Source: Prevotella sp. UBA7782 | GTDB taxonomy: Bacteria; Bacteroidota; Bacteroidia; Bacteroidales; Bacteroidaceae | Assembly: GCA_002480935.1 (NCBI GenBank) | Contig: DLDC01000024.1 | Location: 1-16,979, forward strand | DNA: 16,979 bases | Direction of reading: 5' to 3' | Shown here: piece after piece, positions 1 through 6,419 of the stretch | Numbering within the stretch: the first letter of the stretch is position 1 | Layout: each line of letters starts with the position of its first letter | Notes under the pieces: model-generated | What the model saw: the letters and a program-made list of their open reading frames with translations, nothing else | Told to the model about the DNA's origin: nothing | Database searches by the model: none | Position numbers and translations under genes: made by a program

Positions 1-28
1 ACGGTAATGCCGAGACGCTTACTAATCA

Positions 29-79
29 AACGAATTAACGGTTGCCAATTCACAAGAATTTGACAACCGTTTATTCGTT
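29..79. repeat. Strong imperfect inverted repeat (hairpin) flanked by short direct repeats
   Basis: Arms at about 29-51 and 56-79 pair over roughly 20 bases with a few mismatches and one bulge around a 4-base ACAA loop; the core is AACGGTTG on one side and CAACCGTT on the other. The 7-mer AGACGCT occurs on both sides, at 13-19 and 91-97, in the same orientation. The hairpin lies just downstream of the small gene at 118-222 in its direction of transcription and could end that transcript, but no clear T run follows it. It could also be part of a repeated or mobile element that continues beyond the left edge. Confidence 0.55.
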
Positions 80-117
80 GAAGTCAGCTAAGACGCTAGT
101 AAATGAATTCATCATAA

Positions 118-222
118 TTAATTGTACCAAATTTCACCACCAAGGACTTTCTTCTCGGCATCGGAGCTACTACTTGCCAAAATGTAATCCTTAAAAATCT
201 GCTCCTTCTCGTTCTCTTTCAT
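118..222 (-). CDS. Putative 34-residue peptide with a double-glycine motif
   Basis: A short open frame starts with ATG at 222-220 and ends with TAA at 120-118. The peptide begins MKENEKEQIFKDYIL, has a serine run (residues 17-20), and ends KKVLGGEIWYN. A purine-rich AAAGGA site lies about six bases before the ATG, which is unusually good for this phylum, and a consensus-like promoter lies about 50 bases upstream (278-308). The charged N-terminal half followed by LGG resembles the leader of double-glycine secreted peptides, but only five residues (EIWYN) follow the GG, which is very short for a bacteriocin or RiPP core. It may be a signalling peptide, a truncated precursor, or simply a short unknown protein. 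No transporter or maturase is next to it in the window. I do not recognise the family. Confidence 0.5.
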   Translation of the reverse strand: MKENEKEQIFKDYILASSSSDAEKKVLGGEIWYN

Positions 223-277
223 TGTCTTTTCCTTTCTTTTCTTTAGCGTTAATAATAAGTTTTTCTTTATCTCGTTA

Positions 278-308
278 CAAAGGTAGCAAATAAAACGGAC
301 ATTGTCAA
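278..308 (-). promoter_or_regulatory. Bacteroidota-type promoter for the 34-residue peptide gene
   Basis: On the minus strand the -7 box TACCTTTG (complement of 278-285) matches TAnnTTTG exactly. TTG of a TTGAC element (complement of 304-308) lies 20 bases upstream, the normal spacing. Transcription should start near 271, leaving a leader of about 50 bases before the ATG at 222. Confidence 0.6.
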
Positions 309-317
309 GAGAAAAAA

Positions 318-333
318 CATACGATATAGTATG
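318..333. promoter_or_regulatory. 16-base near-perfect palindrome, candidate operator
   Basis: The sequence CATACGATATAGTATG is palindromic apart from one base pair. It lies about ten bases upstream of the -33 element of the peptide-gene promoter, where an activator or repressor dimer could bind. The role is inferred from position and symmetry only. Confidence 0.4.
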
Positions 334-481
334 CTTTTCACTTTTTTTAATAATAAAATCTACTTAAACGGGCTATAAAACATAAAAACAGAATTTAAAT
401 ACGTTTTTCCACCATATTTCTTGGGCAATCGATTGTCTTTATTACAATTAATTTTGTGGATTTTTATTATCTGTATTTGGT
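334..481. other. AT-rich intergenic stretch without a recognised gene
   Basis: This is the rest of the gap between the peptide-gene control region and the terminator of the pentose operon. It is strongly AT-rich. The only structure I see is the 10-base palindrome CAATCGATTG at 426-435. I see no open frame, tRNA or second promoter that I would defend. Confidence 0.5.
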
Positions 482-524
482 AAAAAAGTTTATAGAGAGC
501 ACGGTTACCCGTTAACTCTCCATA
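482..524 (-). terminator. Intrinsic terminator of the pentose operon
   Basis: Read on the minus strand just after the kinase stop codon, arms at 516-524 and 491-499 form a 9-base stem with one mismatch. The loop is itself partly self-complementary (ACGGTTACCCGT). A run of six T follows (complement of 482-487). Confidence 0.6.
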
Positions 525-541
525 ACTATATAGAGTGGATA

Positions 542-2134
542 TTAGTTTATAGCGCTGACAGCGGCACGCTCTATGGCTAGTCCTTCTTTATAATGAGCCA
601 TCCATTGGTTGAACCCTTCCACCTCATGTGGATCGGGCTCTACCACCAGGCCCTCGCTATGGGCAAACACCCGGGTTTGCAAAAAGTCGGCCAATGACTG
701 CCCTTGCTCTTTATGCCTCATGTAAGAAGCCAGCAGAGCTATGCCCCATGCGCCTCCTTCGCCGGCTGTCTTCATAACCGAAATGGGCGAGTTGAGGGCT
801 GCCGCAAGCACACGCTGTCCCACGCCCGGTGTCTTGAAGAAACCTCCATGACCGGTGAGCTTGCTCACTTGCACATGTTCGTCGTTGAAAAGTATGTCGT
901 TGCCTATCTTCAACACGCACACTGCGGCATAGAGCTGAGAGCGCATGAAGTTGGCCAGGCTGAACTTATCTGTTGCCGAACGCACGAAAAGAGGACGCCC
1001 CTCGGGCATATCCGTAACGGGTTCGCCGGAAAAGTAATTATAAGAAAGCAGTCCGCCACAGTCGGCATCGCCCTTCATGGCCTCATTGAAAAGGTGGGTG
1101 TATATGTCGGCCATATCTACTTTCATGCCCATCATCTCCTGATACTGCTTGAAAATGGTCACCCATGCGTTGATGTCAGATGTACAATTATTGCAATGCA
1201 CCATGGCTACAGGACTTCCGTCGGGCGTCGTCACCATGTCTATCACCTGATATGGCTTGGAGAGATTGTGCTCAAGAACAATCATAGAAAAGGATGATGT
1301 GCCAGCCGACACATTTCCCGTAAGGGGCTTAACGGCATTAGTGGCCACCATTCCGGTGCCTGCGTCGCCCTCTGGCGGGCATAAGGGTATGCCTGCTTTG
1401 AGATGACCTGAAGCATCCAGAAGGCGTGCTCCTTCTTCGGTAAGGGTTCCTGCGCCCTGGCCGGAAAGTAATATCTTGGGCAGAATGTCTTTGATGTTCC
1501 ATCCGAAGTGCTTGGGCTCTATGAGCCTGCTGAAGGTTTCCAGCATGGCGCTGTCATAGCCTCGGGTAGTGGAGTCGATAGGGAACATGCCTGAGGCATC
1601 GCCTATACCCAGCACCTTCTGCCCTGTGAGCTGCCAATGAATATATCCGGCAAGCGTGGTGATGAAGGTTATATCTTTTACATGAGGTTCTTCGTTGAGT
1701 ATGGCCTGATAGAGATGAGAGGCGCTCCATCGCAGGGGCATGTTGAAATGAAACAGCTCTGAGAGCTTCTCTGCGGCCGCTCCCGTATTGGTGTTGCGCC
1801 ATGTACGAAAGGGAACCAGCAACTTACCTTGCGCATTGAATGGCATGTAGCCATGCATCATGGCACTTATGCCGATAGCCGAGAGCGTTTCTATTTCCTC
1901 AGAATATAGCTCTTGAACATTCTCACGCAAGCTGGCGTAACATGCCTGCAGTCCATTCCAAATATCTTCCAGGCTATATGTCCATAACCCGTCTACCAAT
2001 TTGTTTTCCCACTCATAGCTACCCTGAGCTATGGGATTGTTGTCGTTGTCTATAAGGACAGCCTTGATGCGCGTAGAGCCAAACTCTATGCCCAGCACAG
2101 CCAGTCCCTGTTTGATAGTTGTCTTAGCGTCCAT
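542..2134 (-). CDS. FGGY-family pentulokinase, probable L-ribulokinase of Bacteroidales type
   Basis: The 530-residue protein has the FGGY layout. The N-terminal phosphate-binding loop is [12 protein letters not shown] (residues 15-26), the probable catalytic Asp is D257 in PEGDAGTGM, and SAGTSSFS (276-283), TGHGGFFK (427-434) and GEGGAWGIA (458-466) form the C-terminal nucleotide-binding part. Such kinases phosphorylate a ketopentose using ATP in the cytosol. In Bacteroides, kinases of this xylulokinase-like type are predicted L-ribulokinases of the arabinose regulon and are not close to E. coli AraB. The position directly downstream of araD supports L-ribulose as substrate, giving the 5-phosphate that AraD epimerises. 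It is the last gene of the operon, with a terminator just after it. Xylulokinase activity is the main alternative, so I give no gene symbol. Confidence 0.88.
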   Translation of the reverse strand: MDAKTTIKQGLAVLGIEFGSTRIKAVLIDNDNNPIAQGSYEWENKLVDGLWTYSLEDIWNGLQACYASLRENVQELYSEEIETLSAIGISAMMHGYMPFNAQGKLLVPFRTWRNTNTGAAAEKLSELFHFNMPLRWSASHLYQAILNEEPHVKDITFITTLAGYIHWQLTGQKVLGIGDASGMFPIDSTTRGYDSAMLETFSRLIEPKHFGWNIKDILPKILLSGQGAGTLTEEGARLLDASGHLKAGIPLCPPEGDAGTGMVATNAVKPLTGNVSAGTSSFSMIVLEHNLSKPYQVIDMVTTPDGSPVAMVHCNNCTSDINAWVTIFKQYQEMMGMKVDMADIYTHLFNEAMKGDADCGGLLSYNYFSGEPVTDMPEGRPLFVRSATDKFSLANFMRSQLYAAVCVLKIGNDILFNDEHVQVSKLTGHGGFFKTPGVGQRVLAAALNSPISVMKTAGEGGAWGIALLASYMRHKEQGQSLADFLQTRVFAHSEGLVVEPDPHEVEGFNQWMAHYKEGLAIERAAVSAIN

Positions 2135-2162
2135 AGTTGTTTAATTAGGTTATTATTGTTGA

Positions 2163-2206
2163 CCGATACACCCGCTTGTACATGCTTATGGGGCACCTTG
2201 TATCGG
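2163..2206. other. Long-loop stem-loop in the leader of the kinase gene
   Basis: CCGATACA at 2163-2170 pairs perfectly with TGTATCGG at 2199-2206. CCC at 2171-2173 and GGG at 2191-2193 can extend the structure inward. It lies 29 bases before the kinase start on the transcript, in a 125-base gap that holds no promoter I can see. It may stabilise or mark a processing site in the operon mRNA. Confidence 0.4.
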
Positions 2207-2208
2207 CT

Positions 2209-2254
2209 AAAAAAGTGTTTTGAAAATTCTCAAGGGGGCTCATCAGCCTGCCCC
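2209..2254 (-). terminator. Possible weak terminator or attenuator after araD
   Basis: GGGGC (2235-2239) and GCCCC (2250-2254) form a 5-base stem with a 10-base loop just after the araD stop. A T6 run (complement of 2209-2214) follows on the minus strand, but 20 bases separate hairpin and T run, so it is not a canonical terminator. A near-palindrome (TTGAGAATTTTCAA on the minus strand) sits between them. Confidence 0.25.
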
Positions 2255-2259
2255 ATCAC

Positions 2260-2955
2260 TTATTTATGCTGTCCGTAATAGGCATGAGGCCCATGCTTTC
2301 TGCTGAAATGCTTCTCTACAAGGAGCGGATTCATCGTAGCATGTGGATTCACCACCTGAGTGATGAAGGCCATCTTGGCCACCTGCTCAGTAACAACTGC
2401 ATGATAGACAGCCTCATCAGGTGTCTTACCCCAGGCAAAGGGTCCGTGGTTCTTCACCAAGACAGCGGGCGTATGAACATAGTTTATCTTGCTCTTTTCA
2501 AAACGGTCTACAATCACCACGCCCGTGTTCTTCTCGTATTCTGCCATTTGGTCAGCTGTCATGTCGTCAGTACAGGGTATGGCATCATGAAAATAGTCGG
2601 CATGTGTTGTGCCTAAGCTGGGAATATCCTTGCCAGCCTGTGCCCATGCTGTGGCATAGGTGCTGTGTGTATGCACAATGCCGCCTATCTCAGGAAATGC
2701 TCTATAAAGCACAAGATGTGTAGGAGTATCACTCGATGGGTTGAGGTCGCCCTCGACAACCTTTCCGGTAGCCAAATCTACAACCACCATATCAGAAGCT
2801 TTCATCACATCATAGCTCACGCCGGAAGGCTTGATGACCACCAAGCCACGCTGCCTGTCGATGCCTGAAACATTACCCCAGGTGAAGATAACCAGATGAT
2901 GCTTCACCAAATCAAGATTTGCCTTAAAAACCTTTTCTTTTAATTCTTCTAACAT
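2260..2955 (-). CDS. araD: L-ribulose-5-phosphate 4-epimerase
   Basis: The 231-residue protein is closely similar to E. coli AraD along its full length: TWGNVSGID (25-33), KPSGV (42-46), SSDTPTH (74-80), GGIVHTHS (91-98), GTTHADYF (115-122) and a C-terminal HAYYGQ. The zinc-dependent aldolase-type active site is intact, with H95, H97 and H170 as metal ligands and D76 and D120 at the known catalytic positions. It interconverts L-ribulose 5-phosphate and D-xylulose 5-phosphate, linking arabinose use to the pentose phosphate pathway. The ATG at 2955 gives an N-terminus ([10 protein letters not shown]) that lines up with E. coli AraD. The gene follows the symporter but is separated from it by an intrinsic terminator, and it precedes the kinase by 125 bases. 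Confidence 0.95.
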   Translation of the reverse strand: MLEELKEKVFKANLDLVKHHLVIFTWGNVSGIDRQRGLVVIKPSGVSYDVMKASDMVVVDLATGKVVEGDLNPSSDTPTHLVLYRAFPEIGGIVHTHSTYATAWAQAGKDIPSLGTTHADYFHDAIPCTDDMTADQMAEYEKNTGVVIVDRFEKSKINYVHTPAVLVKNHGPFAWGKTPDEAVYHAVVTEQVAKMAFITQVVNPHATMNPLLVEKHFSRKHGPHAYYGQHK

Positions 2956-2970
2956 ATATGCGATTAAATT

Positions 2971-2999
2971 AAAAAGAGCCGCACCCTGCGATGCGGCTC
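2971..2999 (-). terminator. Intrinsic terminator inside the operon, between symporter and araD
   Basis: GAGCCGCA (2976-2983) and TGCGGCTC (2992-2999) form a perfect 8-base stem around an 8-base loop, followed directly on the minus strand by TTTTT (complement of 2971-2975). It starts 14 bases after the symporter stop and ends about 15 bases before the araD start, which leaves no room for a separate araD promoter. Confidence 0.8.
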
Positions 3000-3013
3000 A
3001 ATAAATTGTTGGA

Positions 3014-4966
3014 TTACCAAAGCAAGAGGTATAACAACACTACGATGCCGCATATTCCGGCAGAGCCTATCGTAAAGCTCCGGCTCGTAGAGAATATATT
3101 CAGCTCTATTGGCAAGGCTTTCGGGTCGCGAACCTTGGCCGTGGCGTCACTATAAAGCATGATGGCCACAGAGAAGAGCAGCGCTCCGAAGAAATAGAAT
3201 GCCTGGAAGCCTATGTCGTTCAGGTAGGCCAGGATGTTGGAGTCTGGACTTGCCGTCGGGTCAACAACATGGGCTATCGTCACGATAAGGGCAACCGCGA
3301 TGCTCACGGCAGCACCAGTGAAGAGCACACGTGCCCAGAAGAGCAGCTGATGCTTGTCGGCACCGGTGGGCTGCTCGCAACCTACCTTCTTATTATCTAT
3401 ATAAGACATGGTGACGAAGAAGAGCATCAGGAAAATGAACACATAGCCTGAACGGAACAAGAAGGCAGTGTCTGGCAGCATCACCTTGCATACGATACCA
3501 GCAGGTATAGTCAGAATGGCCGTCCACACAGCCGCATTGGCCGAGGCACGCTTCCACAACAGGCCCATACCAAACACGATAACGATGCCAGGATAGATGA
3601 AGCTGGAGTACTCCTGGATATACTGGAAGGCCTGATCCAAACCACCAAGAAGAGGCTTTACGGCAATAGCAGCTATCACAAGTGAGATGAGAGCCACCAA
3701 TCTACCCGTATTCACAAGCGTCTTGTCGCTGGCGGTCTTGTTGATGTACTTCTTATAAATATCCATCGTGAACAAAGTAGAGGTGGAGTTGAACATTGAT
3801 GCGAGCGAAGAGATGATGGCAGCAGCCAAAGCAGCAAACGACAAGCCCTTGATGCCCACAGGAGCAAAGTTGTGTATCAGCCAAGGATAAGCCTCATCGG
3901 CAACATTTATCTGTCCTTGTAAGCCAGAATAATCGCTGATGTTCTCCATGATGTAATAAGCGCAAACACCAGGGATAAGCACGATGAAAGGAATAAGAAT
4001 CTTCAGGAAGCCGGCAAAGATAAGGCCCTTCTTGGCTTCGTCGATACTCTTGGCTGCCAAACCTTTCTGAATAATGTACTGGTTGAAGCCCCAATAGCCC
4101 AAGTTGGTAATCCAGAGCGAACCTACCACGGCTGCTATACCCGGCACATTGTTATATGCATCTGCATTGTGGCTCTGCTGGATGATGAGGTGGAAGTGGG
4201 TGTCTGTGGCATGAGCGCCGGTCGTGAGATAGGTGTATACCTTATTGAAGCCATCCAAGAATGATCCGCTCTCGCCTCCTACGGCCTTCAAAGCAAAATA
4301 AGCAGTAACCAAGCCACCGCCAACAAGGAAGGTGACCTGCATGACATCCGTCCATGCAACGCTCGACAAACCACCGTAAATGGAGTAGACGCCGGCTATG
4401 AAATAGAGTCCTATGATGATGAGCATACGCACAGAAACGGTCATGCCCATGATTTCAACAGATATGCCCTGCAATCCCAATATCTGCTCTATGGCAAGCG
4501 CGCCGAGCCAAGCCACAGAGGTGAGGTTTACGAACACATAGAGGAAAAGCCACAGAATGGAGAAGGCCAGGCCCACACCATCGTTGTAGCGGTCGCGAAG
4601 GAATTGGGGAATGGTGAAAATCTTACGCTCCAGCATCAGCGGCAAGAGAAACTTGCCCACGATGATAAGGGTTACAGCGGCCATAATCTCATAAGCGGCT
4701 GTGGCGATGCCATCGCGGAAGCCCGTACCAGACATACCTATGAACTGCTCTGCCGAGATGTTGGCTGCAATCAGTGAGGCACCCACAGCCCACCAGGTGA
4801 GCGTGTTGCCTGCCAAGAAATAATCGTTGGCACTCTTTTCCTTGCCGTTTTTGTTACGGCTCAGAAACCATCCCAATCCTATCAAGAGGATGAGATAAAA
4901 AACAAGAATAAACATGTCGACAGTGGCAAATCCCGACTTGCTTATCGCATCTAAAACTTTACTCAT
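3014..4966 (-). CDS. Sodium/sugar symporter of the SSS family (vSGLT-like)
   Basis: The 650-residue membrane protein has many hydrophobic segments and follows Vibrio SGLT closely, including DYFLAGN (48-54), WWAVGASLIAANISAEQF (58-75), YWGFNQYIIQ (291-300), AAIISSLASMFNST (382-395) and FQYIQEY (447-453). The residues vSGLT uses for sugar (N69, Q74, E93, N288, Y291, K322, Q451 here) and for sodium (S386, S387) appear conserved, by comparison from memory. It would import a sugar with Na+ across the inner membrane. Members of this family in Bacteroides arabinose loci are predicted arabinose importers, and the araD and kinase neighbours suggest the same, but the vSGLT-like site also fits galactose or glucose. 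It lies 78 bases downstream of the mutarotase gene and ends just before an intrinsic terminator. Confidence 0.9.
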   Translation of the reverse strand: MSKVLDAISKSGFATVDMFILVFYLILLIGLGWFLSRNKNGKEKSANDYFLAGNTLTWWAVGASLIAANISAEQFIGMSGTGFRDGIATAAYEIMAAVTLIIVGKFLLPLMLERKIFTIPQFLRDRYNDGVGLAFSILWLFLYVFVNLTSVAWLGALAIEQILGLQGISVEIMGMTVSVRMLIIIGLYFIAGVYSIYGGLSSVAWTDVMQVTFLVGGGLVTAYFALKAVGGESGSFLDGFNKVYTYLTTGAHATDTHFHLIIQQSHNADAYNNVPGIAAVVGSLWITNLGYWGFNQYIIQKGLAAKSIDEAKKGLIFAGFLKILIPFIVLIPGVCAYYIMENISDYSGLQGQINVADEAYPWLIHNFAPVGIKGLSFAALAAAIISSLASMFNSTSTLFTMDIYKKYINKTASDKTLVNTGRLVALISLVIAAIAVKPLLGGLDQAFQYIQEYSSFIYPGIVIVFGMGLLWKRASANAAVWTAILTIPAGIVCKVMLPDTAFLFRSGYVFIFLMLFFVTMSYIDNKKVGCEQPTGADKHQLLFWARVLFTGAAVSIAVALIVTIAHVVDPTASPDSNILAYLNDIGFQAFYFFGALLFSVAIMLYSDATAKVRDPKALPIELNIFSTSRSFTIGSAGICGIVVLLYLLLW

Positions 4967-5044
4967 TTTGTTTTGAAACTTATTATTTTTTGATTTTTAT
5001 ATTTTCATTAACAATGATCATTATTCTCAACAAACCATCTTTAG

Positions 5045-6241
5045 TCACATCTTAGACATCACCGAGAAACGGAATGCCAAATGGCTGTAGTATTTCTGTC
5101 CGGGCATGAGATAAGGCGAAGGCCATCCCTTAACTTTCTTGTTGAATTTGTTAGGACTATCGGGATATTTCTGACTCTCCAGACACACGCTCACATGCTT
5201 AGGATATTTGATGCCATGCTTGCATGAGATGCCTGTGCCCTGGAAGTTGGCCGTATAAACTTGTACGCCCGGCTCGTTGGTGAACATCTCAAGCATGATG
5301 CCCGTGCGCGGACTGAACAGCCAGGCGGCCACTTTCGTGTCGTCACCCTTTCCGTCCTTATAAGTGTTCAGGCACCAGTTGTGGTCATAGCCCGTTGCGT
5401 TGCGTATCTGGTCGAAGGTTGTGTCGCCTATAGTCTGATTGATGGCATGCGGTGAACGGAAGTCCATGGGCGTGCCTTGCACCGATTTGATGTCGCCCGT
5501 AGTCATATAAGTGGGGTCAGAGGGCGTATAATTGTCTGCGTTGAGGTACAACCACATATCCATTCCGTCTTTCGATGGATCACCGTTCAGATTAAAGTAG
5601 CTGTGATTTGTCATGTTGATTACTGTCTCACGGTCGCTTGTGGCAGTGAATTGGCAATCCAGCGTATTGTTGTATTTAACAGTGTAGATGGCTTCAGCCT
5701 TCACCTCACCGGGGAAGCCATTGTCGCCATCGGGCGAAGTGAGCGTCAGCACAAGCGACGAATCGCCCACCTGCCTGGCATCATACACCTGATATTGCCA
5801 TCCTGTAGGGCCACCATGCAGACAATGCCCGTTATCGTTGATGGGCAACTGATAGATTTTGCCTGCCACAGGGAGTTTTCCGTGATCGATGCGGTTGGCA
5901 TATCGGCCGATGGTAGCGCCAAAGTCGCTGGGTGTGTGCTTGGCGTCGGCATATTGCTTGATATTGTCATAACCCAACACAACGTCGGTTGGCTTGCCGT
6001 TCTTATCAGGAACGGTTATTGACACCACGCGCCCGCCGAAGTTCGTCATACAAACTTCCATTCCATGGCCGTTGGTCAGTGTGAAGAGCTTCACCTGCTT
6101 GCCTCCTATAATTGTATCGAAGTCGGCTGGGTTAAGCCCCGAAATAGTCTTTTGATGTTGGTTAGCTGTGCTGCATGAACCTAGGAACATTACGCCAATG
6201 GCAAGTCCTAAGGCAAGGGTTTTACCTGTATTTTTTTTCAT
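5045..6241 (-). CDS. galM: Lipoprotein aldose 1-epimerase (mutarotase)
   Basis: The 398-residue protein begins with a lipoprotein signal peptide: basic residues, a hydrophobic stretch and a lipobox LGSC with the lipidated Cys at 23, so it is exported and membrane-anchored. The rest is a GalM fold with GRYANRI (112-118), CLHGG (140-144, His142), TNHSYFNL (211-218, His213 as general acid), YDHNW (285-289, Asp286) and CLESQ (353-357, Glu355 as general base). All key residues are present. It speeds interconversion of alpha and beta anomers of free aldoses in the periplasm or at the cell surface, and would supply the anomer preferred by the symporter encoded next. It is the first gene after a consensus promoter at 6283-6313. 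Confidence 0.93.
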   Translation of the reverse strand: MKKNTGKTLALGLAIGVMFLGSCSTANQHQKTISGLNPADFDTIIGGKQVKLFTLTNGHGMEVCMTNFGGRVVSITVPDKNGKPTDVVLGYDNIKQYADAKHTPSDFGATIGRYANRIDHGKLPVAGKIYQLPINDNGHCLHGGPTGWQYQVYDARQVGDSSLVLTLTSPDGDNGFPGEVKAEAIYTVKYNNTLDCQFTATSDRETVINMTNHSYFNLNGDPSKDGMDMWLYLNADNYTPSDPTYMTTGDIKSVQGTPMDFRSPHAINQTIGDTTFDQIRNATGYDHNWCLNTYKDGKGDDTKVAAWLFSPRTGIMLEMFTNEPGVQVYTANFQGTGISCKHGIKYPKHVSVCLESQKYPDSPNKFNKKVKGWPSPYLMPGQKYYSHLAFRFSVMSKM

Positions 6242-6282
6242 GACTAATTAGTAATAAATCAAAAATAGTTATTTATTGGCCG

Positions 6283-6313
6283 TAAAGTTACTATATATTT
6301 AGGACTTGACAAA
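6283..6313 (-). promoter_or_regulatory. Promoter of the mutarotase-symporter-araD-kinase operon
   Basis: On the minus strand TTTG (complement of 6310-6313) is followed after exactly 19 bases by TAACTTTA (complement of 6283-6290), one base off TAnnTTTG. The start site would be near 6276, leaving a leader of about 35 bases. TTGGCCG (6277-6283) and its inverse CGGCCAA (6341-6347) flank the promoter and could be paired operator half-sites, which is speculative. Confidence 0.7.
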
Positions 6314-6354
6314 TATTTTGCGTTTTTATTTTTAACAATTCGGCCAACTTTAAC

Positions 6355-6394
6355 AAAAGAGGGCGGGAAATGTAAGTATTTCTCACCCTCTTTT
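6355..6394 (-). terminator. Strong intrinsic terminator of the sigma-GH28-GH95-like unit
   Basis: Arms 6355-6371 and 6378-6394 form a 17-base stem with two mismatches around a 6-base loop, with AAAA and TTTT at the outer ends so it can work in both directions. It starts 26 bases after the stop of the GH95-like gene and isolates it from the mutarotase operon, which has its own promoter just beyond. Confidence 0.85.
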
Positions 6395-6419
6395 ATAGCA
6401 TACCATTATAATAAGCCAA

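Noticed and set aside
105..110. GAATTC sites as sign of avoidance linked to the EcoRI-family methyltransferase
   Set aside because: I noticed GAATTC at 105-110 and 7305-7310. So few sites in 17 kb cannot show avoidance, and the target of this methyltransferase is unknown.
704..1297. Plus-strand open frame of 197 codons
   Set aside because: It lies entirely opposite the FGGY kinase gene, whose frame shows conserved family motifs. The plus-strand peptide is rich in His and Cys without recognisable domains, as expected of an antisense shadow.
4985..5030. ATGATCAT palindrome between mutarotase and symporter genes as a terminator or operator
   Set aside because: The palindrome is short and AT-rich, with no T run and no promoter nearby. 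It is within chance expectation for such DNA.
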